A stretch of 64,000 nt of DNA from Roseiarcus sp963764955 (GCA_963764955.1 CAVXVE010000025.1:186001-250000); one strand, 5' to 3'; positions 9,953-21,047 are shown, numbered from the stretch's first letter. Made by a program: numbers and translations. Notes: generated by a model not told the origin, from the letters alone.

Positions 9953-10727
9953 ATGTATCTCGACCGCTTCAATCTCAAAGGCCGCGTCGCGGTCGTCACC
10001 GGGGGCGGGCAGGGGATTGGCCTCGCCTGCGTGGAAGCGCTTTCCGAGGCCGGCGCTCATGTCTATATCGCCGACCGCGATCTCAAGCTGGCCAAGGGCG
10101 CGCAGGCGGCGATGAAAGCCAAGGGCTACGCCAGCGAGACCATCGAGATGGAGGTCACTGAACTCCAAGCAGGTCGACGCCGCCGCGGCGCGTGTGATGG
10201 CGGAAAAGGGCCGCGTCGACATCCTGGTTTGCAACGCCGGAATCGCGCGATCCGAAACCCCGGCGGAAGACGTCACCGACGAGCACTGGCTGAACGTGCT
10301 CGACGTCAACCTCAATGGCGTCTTCTGGAGCTGCCGGGCGTTCGGCAAGCCCATGCTGGCGGCGGGGCGCGGCTCGATCATCAACATCGGCTCGATGTCC
10401 GGCTTCATCGTCAACAAGCCGCAGGCGCAATCCTACTACAACGCCTCGAAAGCCGGCGTGCATCATCTGACGAAATCGCTGGCCGCCGAATGGGGCGCGC
10501 GCGGGGTCAGGGTCAATGCTGTCGCGCCGACCTACATCAACACGCCCCTCACCGCTTTCGCCAAGACCAACAAGGCGATGTACGACACCTGGATGGAGAT
10601 GACGCCGATGGGGCGGATGGGCGAGCCCGACGAGATCGCGGCCGTTGTCCTCTTCCTCGCCTCCGACGCATCGAGCCTGATGACCGGGTCGATCGTGCTG
10701 GCTGACGGCGGCTATACCTGCTGGTGA
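9953..10727 (+). CDS. SDR-family polyol/sugar dehydrogenase, frameshifted
   Basis: Classical short-chain dehydrogenase. TGGGQGIG (residues 16-23) binds NAD(P); the second half carries NAGIA, the catalytic Ser in INIGSMSG and YYNASKAG with the Tyr-x3-Lys pair, ending in LADGGYTCW. The two halves are in different frames; dropping one G at about 10159 joins EMEV-T to NSKQVDAAA and gives a normal protein of about 257 residues. Pattern resembles sorbitol/xylitol dehydrogenases of polyol operons, and it follows the mannitol dehydrogenase by 38 bp, so it is likely a second polyol oxidation step with different substrate preference. Confidence 0.85.
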
Positions 10728-10797
10728 GCGGAGAACGGTAAAGTTTGGATCCGGCCAGTGACCGAGCGCTCTCAGGCGCGGAGCGAGGGGACAGGCG

Positions 10798-11528
10798 ATG
10801 GCGGGAGACTTGGATGGCAAGGTCGCCGCGGTGACCGGGGCCGCGTCGGGCATCGGACTGGCGAGCGCCGAGGCGATGCTTGCGGCGGGCGCGCGTGTGA
10901 TGCTGATCGACCGGGATGCGGCGGCGCTTGAGGCGCTGTCCGAAAAGCACGGCGCCGCCGTGACGCCGCTGGTCATCGATTTGCTCGACGCGAAGGACTG
11001 CGCCACGCTCATGCCGAGGGTCTTTGAGACGACGGGCCGCCTCGAAAATCTTCATGCCAACGCCGGCCTTTATGTCGGCGGCGATCTCGTCGAGGCGGAC
11101 ACGGGCGCAATCGACCGAAAATGCTGAACCTCAACGTCAACGTCGTGATGAAGAACGTTCACGATGCGCTGCCGCAGATGATCGAACGCGGGTCGGGCGA
11201 CATTATCGTCACGAGCTCGCTCGCGGCTCACTTTCCGACCCCATGGGAGCCCGTTTACGCTTCGTCGAAGTGGGCCATCAATTGCTTCGTTCAGACGGTG
11301 CGGCGACAGGTGTTCAAGCACGGGATTCGCGTGGGTTCGATCTCTCCCGGCCCGGTCGCCAGCGCGCTGCTCAAGGATTGGCCGCCGGAGAAGCTGAAAG
11401 AGGCCAAGGAATTGGGAAGCTTGCTGGACCCGAGCGAAGTGGCGAAAGTGGTGATGTTCATGCTGACCCGGCCGCGCGGCATGACGATTCGCGATGTCGT
11501 AATGATGCCCACCAATTTCGATCTCTGA
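10798..11528 (+). CDS. SDR-family oxidoreductase, frameshifted
   Basis: Short-chain dehydrogenase with TGAASGIG at residues 13-20 and NAG motif LHANAGLYVGG. The frame breaks at about 11113 within GACCGAAAATG; one more A in the run would continue as DRKMLNLNVNVVMKN. The second part contains catalytic Ser in VTSSLAAHF and YASSKWA, and the C terminus VMMPTNFDL instead of the common DGG ending. About 243 residues in all. The homopolymer location argues for a sequencing error. Substrate unknown; membership of the polyol operon suggests a sugar or polyol. Confidence 0.82.
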
Positions 11529-11579
11529 GGCGAACAGAGGATCCCACAGCGGCAGGACGGAAGGACGACAGGGGACGTC

Positions 11580-12371
11580 ATGGATCTCGGGCTCAAGGGA
11601 AAGGTCGCCGTCGTCACCGGCGGCAGCGTCGGCATCGGTCTTGCGATTGCCGAGGGCCTCGCGGCCGAGGGCGTAGACATCGTCATCGCCGCCCGCAACG
11701 TGGAGCGGGTGCGCGGGGAGGCGAGCCGGATCGCCAAATCCTTCGGTGTCAAGGCGGAAGGGGTCGCTTGCGACGTCGCGACGCGCGAGGGGACGGAGGA
11801 TCTCATCGCCGACGTCAAGCGGCTGTTCGGCGGCGCCGACATTCTCATCAACAACGCCGGCACCGGCAGCAACGAAACGGTCATGACTGCGCCGGACGAG
11901 AAATGGCAGGCCTACTGGGACCTGCACGTGATGGCGGCGGTGAGGCTTGCGCGCGGCCTCGCGCCGCTGATGAAGGAGCGCGGGGGCGGCGTCATTCTGC
12001 ATAACGCCTCGATCTGCGCCGTTCAGCCGCTGTGGTACGAGCCGATCTACAATGTGACCAAGGCGGCGCTGATGATGTTCTCGAAGTCGCTTTCGACCGA
12101 ACTCATCGGCGACAATATCCGCGTCGATTGCGTCAACCCCGGCCTCATCCTGACGCCCGATTGGGTCAAGACGGCAAAGCAGCTCACGGCGGACAAGGGC
12201 GGCGACTATGAGGCCTATCTCGACGGCGTCGCCCGCGAACACGCGGCCATTAAGCGCTTCGCCACGCCTGAGGAGCTGGCCAACTTCTTTGTCTTTCTCT
12301 GCTCGGATCGCGCGAGCTATTCGGTTGGCTCGACCTATTTCGTCGACGGCGGCATGCTGAAGTCCGTCTGA
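11580..12371 (+). CDS. SDR-family oxidoreductase
   Basis: Intact short-chain dehydrogenase of 263 residues. TGGSVGIG at 13-20 is the dinucleotide loop, NNAGTG follows the fourth strand, the catalytic region is HNASICAVQPLWYEPIYNVTKAA (Ser, Tyr, Lys), and the end VDGGMLKSV is typical. It starts 51 bp after the preceding SDR and is the last gene of the polyol locus on this strand; the next gene is convergent. Substrate not recognisable. Confidence 0.88.
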   Translation: MDLGLKGKVAVVTGGSVGIGLAIAEGLAAEGVDIVIAARNVERVRGEASRIAKSFGVKAEGVACDVATREGTEDLIADVKRLFGGADILINNAGTGSNETVMTAPDEKWQAYWDLHVMAAVRLARGLAPLMKERGGGVILHNASICAVQPLWYEPIYNVTKAALMMFSKSLSTELIGDNIRVDCVNPGLILTPDWVKTAKQLTADKGGDYEAYLDGVAREHAAIKRFATPEELANFFVFLCSDRASYSVGSTYFVDGGMLKSV

Positions 12372-12405
12372 GCGCAATCTGCAGCGCTCAAACGACGGGC
12401 GGACT

Positions 12406-12672
12406 TCAATGGCGGGTTTGCGCCGTCCCTTGGGGCTGGGCCGCCGCCCGTTGAGCGTCTGCCAGGCGAATGAGGTTGGTGACGCCTGCCACGCCGGGAA
12501 CGTTCCTGGCGTCAAACTCGGCGCAGACCTTCTGATAGGGCAGGTCCACTGTTCCGGAGACTGTCACCCACCCGTCCTCAACGGCGACGATCAAGCGGTC
12601 CCGAGGAACCGCCAGATCCCAATGGAGCGCGTTCAAAACACGCACCCGTACGTCATCGGTCAGGAACCGCAT
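12406..12672 (-). CDS. BON-domain protein
   Basis: Small 88-residue protein that is essentially one BON domain: VRVRVLNALHWDLAVPRDRL, the conserved VEDGWVTVSGTVDLPYQK and VPGVAGVTNLI. BON domains occur in OsmY-like stress proteins and bind membranes or lipids. No signal peptide is seen, so unlike OsmY it may be cytoplasmic, or its true role may be regulatory. It is transcribed toward the polyol locus and stands alone. Confidence 0.8.
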   Translation of the reverse strand: MRFLTDDVRVRVLNALHWDLAVPRDRLIVAVEDGWVTVSGTVDLPYQKVCAEFDARNVPGVAGVTNLIRLADAQRAAAQPQGTAQTRH

Positions 12673-12839
12673 TTTCGACCTCCTCCCGCGTCAACGCATT
12701 CTTGGATGTTTATTGCGGGGCTGTTCGGCGAACCGTTAGCACGAGCGCCGGCCCAGCTCCTTGACGCAGATCAAGCGATAGCGCGTCAGTGAAGCGGAAG
12801 TTGGGCGGATCGCTCGCGGGCGGGCCCAAATCTGTCTAG

Positions 12840-13997
12840 TCAGACCTGCCGCGGTTCCGACTCGGCTTCGCCGAACACAGTTTCTTCGACGTTCATGGCG
12901 TTGCCGCGCCAAACGACGTTGTCGCCGGTCCAGGCCTGGGCGAATAGCGCCGGCAGCATGAGGTCGCGCACGACCCAGGCGAACGGCATTCGCCACGACA
13001 GCGGCCAGCCGGCGGCCAAAGCGAGAGCAGCCTCGGCGCCGTACCAGAAAACCGCTGTCACGGCGACGGCGAGGGCGACACTCACCCCGAAAGCAGGCGC
13101 GGCGACGCCGGCCGCCGCCAGGCTGAAGAGGCTCGTCGTCAAAATCTCGGGCACGAAAAACAGCGGAAACGTAACCCGCCTGAGCCGCGCCCAGCGCAGC
13201 TGCCGCGACCAGACGTCCCGCAGGCGCCGGCGGCCAAGCGGCTGCTGGAACGGTTCGTCGACGAGGTGGGCGCTCAGTCCCTGCGCGTTGATGAGCTTGG
13301 TCGCCGCGGCGTCTTCGGCGATCTCCGCCCCCAAAGCCTCGATGCCCCCGCCCTTTTCCAGCGTCTCCCGGCGCCACAGCATCGTCTTGCCCTGGGCAAA
13401 GCCGTAGCCGGTGGATTCGCCCGCATACTGCCAGCGCGCCTCATAGGTGTTGAGGAAGGCGCACTCGATCTCGGCGGCGAAGGACTCGGGTCGAGAGCCG
13501 ATCGGCGGCGCGCAGACGATGCCGGAATCGGGGCTCCAGCGCGCCAGCAGACGCTGAATATAGTCTCCTGGCATCAAGACGTTGGAATCGGCGATGATCA
13601 CCCAATCGTAGCGCGCCGCCTTCCACCCCTTGACGACATTGTTGAGCTTGGGGTTGGCGCTGACCCGGTCATCGCCGATCAGGAGGCGCGCGGCATGGCC
13701 CGGGTTGGCGTCGATCGCGCCTCGCACCAGCGGAGCGATCGGATCGTCGCCGCTGGCGAGGCAGAAGATGATCTCATAGCTTGGATAGTCGAGCGCGAAG
13801 ATCGATCGCAGCGTTTCTCGCGAGAACGTCTCCACGCCGCACAGCGGCTGCACGATCGTGACGCTTGGAGCATCCTTCGGCGGCGCCATTGGCGGCAGCG
13901 ACCGTCGCCTGCACCGCCGGGAGGCAAGCGCGACGCTCAGCCCATGAATCCCCGCGCTGGTAGCGCAAATCCCCGCCGCCAGGGCGCCGATAGTCAT
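12840..13997 (-). CDS. GT21-like (ceramide glucosyltransferase/HpnI type) glycosyltransferase
   Basis: Membrane-bound GT-A glycosyltransferase of 385 residues. A short N-terminal membrane segment is followed by VTIVQPLCGVE, the donor-site Asp motif VIIADSNVLMPGDY, AEDAAATKL with the acceptor-side Asp, and QLRWARLRR matching the family QxxRW motif. Three C-terminal hydrophobic segments (about residues 280-365) follow. The pattern fits ceramide glucosyltransferases and the bacterial HpnI branch, which transfer a sugar to a lipid at the inner membrane. No hopanoid genes are adjacent, so the lipid acceptor is uncertain. Confidence 0.85.
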   Translation of the reverse strand: MTIGALAAGICATSAGIHGLSVALASRRCRRRSLPPMAPPKDAPSVTIVQPLCGVETFSRETLRSIFALDYPSYEIIFCLASGDDPIAPLVRGAIDANPGHAARLLIGDDRVSANPKLNNVVKGWKAARYDWVIIADSNVLMPGDYIQRLLARWSPDSGIVCAPPIGSRPESFAAEIECAFLNTYEARWQYAGESTGYGFAQGKTMLWRRETLEKGGGIEALGAEIAEDAAATKLINAQGLSAHLVDEPFQQPLGRRRLRDVWSRQLRWARLRRVTFPLFFVPEILTTSLFSLAAAGVAAPAFGVSVALAVAVTAVFWYGAEAALALAAGWPLSWRMPFAWVVRDLMLPALFAQAWTGDNVVWRGNAMNVEETVFGEAESEPRQV

Positions 13998-14072
13998 GGG
14001 TCGAGCCTATCCGAATCACAAGCCCTTGTCACACCATATTGCAGGCCTGTCGCGACGCTTCTATGAAGGCGA

Positions 14073-15422
14073 ATGGCCCCTCTCCCGGTCGTCCGGTTCG
14101 CGCCTTCGCCGACCGGGCGCATCCATATCGGCAACGCCCGCACCGCCCTCTTGAACTGGCTTTTCACCCGCCGCCGCGGGGGAACGTTCATTCTGCGCTT
14201 CGATGACACGGATCTCGAGCGTTCAAAGACGGAATACGCCGACGCGATCGAGGCGGACCTGGCCTGGCTCGGAATTCGCCCGGATCTGTTGCGCCGCCAA
14301 TCGGAGCGGATGGCGACCTATGACGCGGCCGCTGCTCGGCTCAAGGATCTCGGCAGGCTCTACCCGGCCTATGAGACGCCGGAGGAGCTCGACCGGCGGC
14401 GAAAGCTGCAGCAGGCGCGTGGCCTTCCGCCGATCTACGACCGCGCCGCCTTGCGCCTCACGGTGGCCGAGCGGGCCGCGCTCGAAGCCTCGGGCCGGAA
14501 GCCGCATTGGCGCTTTCGCCTCGAACCGACGACCGTGCGCTGGGACGACATGGCGCGCGGGGAGAGCCATATCGATGGCGCGTCGCTGTCCGATCCGGTC
14601 CTGCGCCGCGAGGACGGAAGCTATCTCTACACGTTGCCCTCGGTGGTTGACGACATCGATTTTGGCGTGACGCATGTCATTCGCGGCGAGGATCACGTCA
14701 CCAACACCGCCGTGCAGATCCAGATTTTCGAGGCGCTGGCCGGGGCGTCGCCGCGCTTCGGTCATCATAACCTTCTGACCGACGCGGGCGGCGGGGGGCT
14801 GTCGAAGCGCTCCGGCGCGCTGTCGATCGCCGCTTTGCGCACAAAAGGAATCGAGTCGCTCGCCGTCGCCGCGCTGGCGGTGCTGGTCGGTTCGGCCGAG
14901 GCGGTGCGCCCGGTCGCCTCGCTCGACGAACTAGCCGAACTCACCGACCTTTCGCAGCTCTCCCACGGCTCGGCCCGGTTTGACGAGGCCGAGCTCGAGA
15001 CGCTCTCTGCGCGCACGCTGCATCGCTTGCCCTATGCGGCGGTCGCGGACCGGCTCGCGGCGCTTGGCGTCGCCGGGCCCGATGCGGAGGCCCTGTGGCT
15101 CGCGGTTCGCGGCAACCTCGCGCGTCTCGACGATGCGGCGATCTGGCGGCAAGTGACCGAGGGCGAGGTTAAGCCGATCGTCGAGGACGCCGACTATCTG
15201 AAGCTGGCCGCTTCGTGCGCCCCCGAGGGGCCGTGGGACCCGTCGACCTGGGGCGCGTGGACGACGCAGCTCAAGGACATCAGCGGCCGCAAGGGACGCT
15301 CCCTGTTTCACCCGTTGCGCCTGGCTTTGACCGGCCGGGAAGCGGGGCCGGAACTCGCCGCGCTCCTGCCGCTCATTGGCCGCGCTAAAGCGCTGGCCCG
15401 ACTATCCGCACCGAGCGTTTGA
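14073..15422 (+). CDS. gltX: Glutamyl-tRNA synthetase (second-type, short)
   Basis: Class I aminoacyl-tRNA synthetase, 449 residues. HIGH-type motif is FAPSPTGRIHIGNAR near residues 9-23 and the KMSKS-type loop is LSKRSG at about 250. Alphaproteobacteria commonly carry two gltX copies, and this sequence looks like the shorter second one. The start ATG at 14073 places the first strand in register. Its last 38 bases overlap the convergent DUF2865 gene. It does not show the truncation expected of the GluQ form, so it should charge tRNA(Glu) and possibly tRNA(Gln). Confidence 0.9.
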   Translation: MAPLPVVRFAPSPTGRIHIGNARTALLNWLFTRRRGGTFILRFDDTDLERSKTEYADAIEADLAWLGIRPDLLRRQSERMATYDAAAARLKDLGRLYPAYETPEELDRRRKLQQARGLPPIYDRAALRLTVAERAALEASGRKPHWRFRLEPTTVRWDDMARGESHIDGASLSDPVLRREDGSYLYTLPSVVDDIDFGVTHVIRGEDHVTNTAVQIQIFEALAGASPRFGHHNLLTDAGGGGLSKRSGALSIAALRTKGIESLAVAALAVLVGSAEAVRPVASLDELAELTDLSQLSHGSARFDEAELETLSARTLHRLPYAAVADRLAALGVAGPDAEALWLAVRGNLARLDDAAIWRQVTEGEVKPIVEDADYLKLAASCAPEGPWDPSTWGAWTTQLKDISGRKGRSLFHPLRLALTGREAGPELAALLPLIGRAKALARLSAPSV

Positions 15423-16629
15423 CGCCGTCGGGTCCGATCGATTCCACTTTTCGGCCCTGGTTGACGGTGTAGCTCTTCGCCCCCTGCACGTCGTCGCCTG
15501 CAATGCCCGACGTCTCGCGGCTGACCGTGGCGGCTTCCGCGCTGAGTTTCGTGTCGGCGCCATTGGCGTCCAGGACCGCGGTCGCCGCGTCGGACGACGG
15601 TGTTGCGCCGGGCGCCGCGCCTGGCCCAGCGACCACGGACGCGTTCGGCGCCCCCGGCTTGCCTTTTGCGTCCGGAGTCGGCTTAGCCTTGGGGTCGATG
15701 ATCGGCCGGGCCATCTCCGCCGACTTCTCCGGCGTCACCAGAATGTCGTGCTTCTCGTGGCCATAACGCGCTTCGGCGCCGGCGAGCGCTTCCGCCCAGC
15801 TCTCCCCCTTGCGCCGGCAGGAGCAGTTCGGATCGAAGGTTCTCTCGAATTTGCTGGCGTTGGGCAAATTCGCGTAGGGCTCCCCCGTCGGCGACGCGGC
15901 CTCTTCGATCGTTCCGCCGAACGGAAACGAGTAGAGGGCCACGTCCGCGTTGGGGCACAAGGCCCTGCAGACGTCCTCCAGGCTGTCCGCCCGGCTTCCG
16001 GCGCCGGAATAGGAAACGGGGAAGAAGCTGCCGTCGCAGGTGCGCACGCAGACCGCATAGGACCCGGCATGCGCATGCACGCCCCCGTTCTCATCGGATT
16101 GCCCTGGCGGCGCGTTGCGCAGCTCCCCGCCGTGATCGTCAAAACGGTCGTCCATCTGGGGCCCGGAATCCGGGCCGCCATTTGCGAGCCTCGCTATGCC
16201 GCCAAACAGAGCCTCGAAGACATTGCTGGGCCCGGACGGCGCCGCGTGAAGGCACTCGGCGTTATAGCGGGCGACAAGATCCCCCGCTCCGCCGCCCGCG
16301 CGCGCCTGCAAATCGGCGAGATTGGCCTCCATCCGTGAGATTTGGGCGTTGACCTCGCCGCATTGCGGAGGCGGCGCAGAGCCGAAAAACAGAAACTTGC
16401 GGTTGCCGCAGCCGAGCGAGCCGGCGTAGGCTCTGGTCCGCCCGAGCTCGGCGCGCTGACGCTCAACGGCGGCCTGCGCCCCGCTCGAGCCGCGCCGCGC
16501 GGCGATCGCCTGCTGCAGCCGAGCGCACTCGGCGTTCTGCGCCAGCGCGACGTCGCCGCCGAAAGCGGCGATCGAAGCCGTCAGCGTGACCAGCGCCAGT
16601 AATTTGCCCCGTCCGGCCGCGCTTCGCAT
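15385..16629 (-). CDS. DUF2865 exported protein
   Basis: Protein of about 414 residues of the DUF2865 family known mainly in Rhizobiales; function unknown. With the start at 16629 it has a clear signal peptide (GKLLALVTLTASIAAFGGDVALA) and a coiled region ECARLQQAIAARRG; longer in-frame starts exist at 16650 and 16710 but bury the signal. The core has many cysteines: VCVRTCDGSFFPVSYS, DVCRALCPNADVALYSF and NCSCRRKGESWAEAL, the last being a family hallmark. The C terminus is rich in Pro, Ala and Gly. It overlaps the end of gltX on the other strand. Confidence 0.87.
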   Translation of the reverse strand: MRSAAGRGKLLALVTLTASIAAFGGDVALAQNAECARLQQAIAARRGSSGAQAAVERQRAELGRTRAYAGSLGCGNRKFLFFGSAPPPQCGEVNAQISRMEANLADLQARAGGGAGDLVARYNAECLHAAPSGPSNVFEALFGGIARLANGGPDSGPQMDDRFDDHGGELRNAPPGQSDENGGVHAHAGSYAVCVRTCDGSFFPVSYSGAGSRADSLEDVCRALCPNADVALYSFPFGGTIEEAASPTGEPYANLPNASKFERTFDPNCSCRRKGESWAEALAGAEARYGHEKHDILVTPEKSAEMARPIIDPKAKPTPDAKGKPGAPNASVVAGPGAAPGATPSSDAATAVLDANGADTKLSAEAATVSRETSGIAGDDVQGAKSYTVNQGRKVESIGPDGVKRSVRIVGPAL

Positions 16630-16857
16630 GCGTGTGTTCGCCGCCTTCATCTCGTCAATCGTCTCCGCGCTTGCGATCCTCGGACGCCCGCGTCGCCTTC
16701 GCGGGGCCATGCGCGATTAGAGTCGGACATGGCGGCGCGAACAAGGCGGCGCTGTCAAGGCGCGCGGGCCGTTTCATACGGGGTTTCGGCGCAGCGCGCC
16801 ATAGGGCCTGTCGTTCCGCATGTGGCCTCGACCGGCCGGATCGGGCATAGTCGCACG

Positions 16858-18445
16858 ATGGCCGAAGCGGACGCGCGCCCGACAAACGCGCCGGAAATCA
16901 CCGTCAGCGAACTGGCGGGCGCGCTCAAGCGCGCGATCGAGGACCGGTTCGGCTATGTGCGCGTGCGGGGCGAGATTTCCGGCTATCGCGGGCCTCATTC
17001 GTCCGGCCACGCCTATTTCAGCCTCAAGGACGCGGGCGCCCGGCTCGACGCCGTCATCTGGCGCACGACTCTCCAGCGCATGCGCCTCAAGCCCGAGGAG
17101 GGGCTCGAGGTCATCGCGACCGGCCGGTTGACCACCTTCCCCGGCAAGTCGAGCTACCAGATCGTGATCGACGCGATAGAGCTTGCCGGAATCGGCGCAC
17201 TGATGGCCTTGCTCGAGGCGCGGCGCAAAAAACTCGCCGAGGAGGGGCTGTTCGACACGGCGCGCAAGCGCAAAGCCCCGTTCCTGCCGAAGGTCGTCGG
17301 CGTGGTGACGTCGCCGACCGGCGCCGTCATTCGCGACATTCTGCATCGCCTCACGGACCGCTTTCCCGTGCGCGTCATCGTCTGGCCGGTGCGCGTCCAG
17401 GGCGAGACCTCCGCGGCCGAGGTCGCCGCGGCGATCGACGGCTTCAACGCGCTCTCCATGGACGGGAAGGTCGGACGTCCGGACGTGCTGATCGTCGCCC
17501 GCGGCGGCGGCTCGCTCGAAGACCTCATGAGCTTCAACGACGAAGCGGTGGTGCGCGCGGTCGCCCGCAGCGCAATCCCGCTCATCGCCGCCGTCGGCCA
17601 CGAGACCGACTGGACGCTCATCGATCACGCGGCGGACGTGCGTGCGCCCACCCCAACCGCGGCGGCCGAATTCGCCGTGCCTGTGCGGGCCGAGCTTCTC
17701 GCCGCGATCGCTGATCTGGAGGCGCGCCGGCGCGGCGCGATTCTGCGCTTTTCTCGTCGCCTGCGCTCGGACTTGCGCGCGCTCGCCCGCGCGCTGCCGG
17801 CGGGGGAGGCGATCATCGCCACGCCCCGCCAGCGCCTCGACCGCGCGGGCGATGCGCTCGCCCAGCGCATGCGCGGGACGCTCGACCAGCGCGCGCTGCG
17901 CACGGCTGGACTGGCGCGGCGCCTGGCGCGCCATTCGCCGCGCGCCCATCTCGCCGGCCAGCGCGAGCGTCTCAGCGGCCTCGCCGGGCGCCTAGCCAGG
18001 CTGAGGCCGCTGCTCGATCGAACGGCCGCGCCGGGCGGCGGACGCGATCGGCCGGACATTCGGCCGCGAGTCGGCGCTCTTGGCCAGGCGGCGCAGCGAG
18101 CAGGCGGCGGCGGTCGAGCGCCTCGCCGCCCGCTTGCTCCGCGCCTATGACGAACGGCTGCAGAGCCGGCGCGCCCAGCTCTTCTCCGCCTGGCAATTGC
18201 TCGGCGCGATGAGCTATCGCGGCGTGCTGTCGCGCGGCTTCGCGCTGGTGCGCGACGAGCAGCAGAGACCGCTGAGGCGCGCTTCGGAGGTCAGGCAGGC
18301 CCAGCGCCTCGAGATCGAATTCGCCGACGGAAAGATCGGCGCCATAGCAGGCGGGCGCATCGGCCCGCCGCTCACGCCGCCTGCGCTGCTGCCGCGCCGG
18401 CGCGCAAAACCGGACAAAGACGACGGGCAGGGGTCGCTGTTCTGA
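16858..18445 (+). CDS. xseA: Exodeoxyribonuclease VII large subunit, frameshifted near 3' end
   Basis: Large subunit of exonuclease VII, which with XseB degrades single-stranded DNA. An N-terminal OB-fold (VSELAGALKRAIEDRFGYVRVRGEISGYR region) is followed by the catalytic core with GVVTSPTGAVIRDIL, ARGGGSLEDLMSFNDEAVVRA and AAVGHETDWTLIDHAAD. After about 18030 the frame changes and the coiled C-terminal part continues (AYDERLQSRRAQLFSAW, LSRGFALVRDE) to the stop at 18445. One indel explains this. The ATG at 16858 is chosen because the family starts 20-25 residues before VSEL. xseB is not adjacent. Confidence 0.9.
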
Positions 18446-18780
18446 CAGCGCTTCGCCGGGGCGGCCGGGTTTGCCTCGCATCCCGCCCTCGGACCGAAAC
18501 ACCAGATCGTGTGTCACGGTGTCACCGCTTTGGGCGGCCTCGGCGGACCTTCCATCTGCCCGTCGTCCCGACCGCCACTGAGGCGCTGGGCTACTCTCCA
18601 CACGAATACCGGCAACCGGCTGCGGTTAGACGCGCAACAGCGTCAGGCCCGCGTGTCAACGGGTAGGTCTGTCATCAACTTGCAATTTCAACTCAGTATC
18701 TCTCGAGACTGGGGGCGTCCGTCCCATCGCTGGTTTGCACGCAAGATTAAAGAGTTGCGAGTTGATAGGAGGATCAACGA
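18446..18780. other. Intergenic stretch before the phospholipase gene
   Basis: No convincing gene on either strand. The last 20 bases hold the ribosome site (AGGAGG at 18768) of the following gene, and the base composition becomes more AT-rich from about 18660, suggesting its promoter lies between 18660 and 18760; no clear -35/-10 pair can be fixed by eye. Confidence 0.5.
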
Positions 18781-20936
18781 ATGCGCAGTCGAAAGTATCG
18801 TAAAGTGGCCGCCGCTGCGGTCGGAGGGGTGGCTATGGTCTCCAGCGCAATGGCGTTTGGAGCAGACTGGGACGGCTCCTATGGTCGCCACGAGGACGGG
18901 GACGATCACGGGTCGCTTCAAGAGAAGATCGAGCTTCTGCGCAAAAAGGTGAAGTACGTCTTCGTGATCTTTCACGAGAACGAGTCCTTCGACCACTATC
19001 TTTGGGACCTACCCGGGCGCAAATGGTCTTTTCGAGGCGCCCAGGGGCTTCACGCCTGCCAACCAGACCGCCGAGTTTCACCCAGCGCTATCTCGATACG
19101 TCTCTCAACGTCAAAACCATCACGCCGTTCCTGATGCCCCAGGCGGTCGTTGGCGCCGGCAAGGTCATTCCAGTCTACCCGGCGGACGAAATTTCCGTCG
19201 ATCACAGCCACCAGGGCATGGCCAACGACCTCGATGTCGACGCCAAGACCGGGATTGCGGCCAATGATCGCTATGCGATGGATCAGGAGGGTCTGACGAC
19301 GAACGCCTCGGGCGCCATCGTCACGAACACCGGCGCCGCGCCGACCTCGGTCACGCTGGCGCAGGCGCAGAAGGCCGAAGTCGACATCGGCCATATCGAC
19401 TGCGACACGATCCCGTTCATGTGGAGCTGGGCGAAGCACTTCGTCCTCTTTGACAATTTCCGTCAGACGATCGTCGGGCCGTCGACGCCGAACGCGATTG
19501 CGATCATCGCCGGGCAGTCCGGGGAGACGCAGTGGGCTTTGCACCCGGACGAGGGGGCGTCGGTCACCTACGCCAACCCGACTTTCCCGAACGTGCTGGG
19601 CGCGAGCTTCGGCTCGAAAGTCACGCCTTCGAACAGCAACGCCTACGTTCCCATCGTCGCCGATCCGGGCCCCTTCCCGGGCTCGAACCTCGACACCAAC
19701 AAGGTCAAGCCGCCGTATAACTTCGACGAGAACCCGGCCACTCCGGCGCTCAATCTCACCTTCGCCACCCAGCCGCTCTCGTTCATGGGATCCGATATCG
19801 AGAAGATCATCAAGAACGATCCGAATCCGGCGGCCGATCTGCTCGACGTGCAGGAGGACATCCGCGAGATCGCGTCCTTCAACCGCCCGGTGAACTGGGG
19901 TTGGTATCAGCAGGGTTTCGACGCCAACGACACGCTCGATCCCTTCGAGCCGCCGGGGTCGGCGACGAATCCGGCCAGCACGCCCTCCGCGAACAGCGGC
20001 TACGTCCTGCATCACAACGCGCCGCAATATTTCGCCTATCTCGCCGACAATCCGGAAGTCCTGAACACCAACCTGCACGGCGCCAAGGATTTCTTCGACG
20101 CGGTCGAAGGGCGGACGCTGCCGAAGGATGGCGGCGTGTTCTACCTCCGCGGCGGCTATGACAACAACGACGGGCTCGTCCCGGTGGATCCGACCCCTGC
20201 GGTCGAGCACGCGTTCCTCGGCAACGACGATCACCCGGCCTACTCGGATCAGCAGATCTCCGAAGCCTTGGCGGCGCGGGCGATCAGCGACATCGCCAAC
20301 AGCCCGTACTGGTCGCAGAGCGCGATCATCATCACCTATGATGAGACGGACGGCTACTATGACCACGTCGCGCCGGCGAAGCGCAGCACGTTCGCTGACG
20401 GCTCGATCCTGGAGGCGGGCCCGCGCATCCCGACGCTCGTGATCTCGCCTTACGCCACGTCCGGCGCGATCTCGCATCGCTACGGCGAGCACGGGTCGAT
20501 CATCAAGTTCATCAACGAGCTGAAAGGCCTCGTGCCTCTCGCCCGTCTGCCCGACGAGGAGCGCGGCCGCTATCTCGGCAAGAGGAATCTCGGTCAGGAC
20601 AATCTGGGCCCGTCCGACGATCCGGACAACGAGCTCGGCGATCTGACCGAGGCGTTCGACGCCGAGAGGCTGAAGGGTGAAAGGCCGCCGATCCCAGCGT
20701 CGGAGGCGGCGTTCACCTCGGCGCAGATCAAGAAACTGCCGCATCTGGCGACGGCGAACTTTTCGAAGAACGGCTATACGAACGGCGCCTGCGCGGCGAT
20801 CGGCGTCCTGCCGACCGACTTCGAGACCTTCGCCGACTACAAGAACGGCAAGCCGATCGATCCCTACCCGGACGACGTCAATCCGCGGCCGACCCAGTCC
20901 CCCGGCACGCCGACCTCGGGCACCTGGACGCCCTGA
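18781..20936 (+). CDS. Phospholipase C / acid phosphatase family phosphoesterase, two frameshifts
   Basis: Exported phosphoesterase of the phosphocholine-specific phospholipase C / AcpA acid phosphatase family. A signal peptide covers residues 1-27 (ends AMAFGA). Active-site motifs: VFVIFHENESFDHY near residue 65, HSHQGMAND, DCDTIPFMWSWAKHF, ITYDETDGYYDHVAP and YGEHGSIIKFI. The conserved stretch FGTYPGANGLFEAP is encoded only by switching frame near 19003, and a second switch near 19077 restores the frame used to the end; two indels within 80 bp. The remaining 620 residues are open, which favours sequence error over decay. It would release phosphate or phosphorylated headgroups in the periplasm. 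Confidence 0.82.
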
Positions 20937-21047
20937 TCGCAGCCTGGCTCGCGGGCTCCGGCGCGCGGGCCTGAGCAACCCACGAGGACGGAGGCCCGCG
21001 GCTTCCGTCCTTTCGTTTGACTGGAAACCGCGTGCGAAGGATCACAG

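Noticed and set aside
12409..12792. Plus-strand frame over the BON gene
   Set aside because: The BON domain on the minus strand is clear; this frame has no recognisable feature.
19050..20978. 642-residue minus-strand frame
   Set aside because: Mirror of the phospholipase gene in GC-rich DNA; composed of Arg/Asp/Val repeats without any domain.
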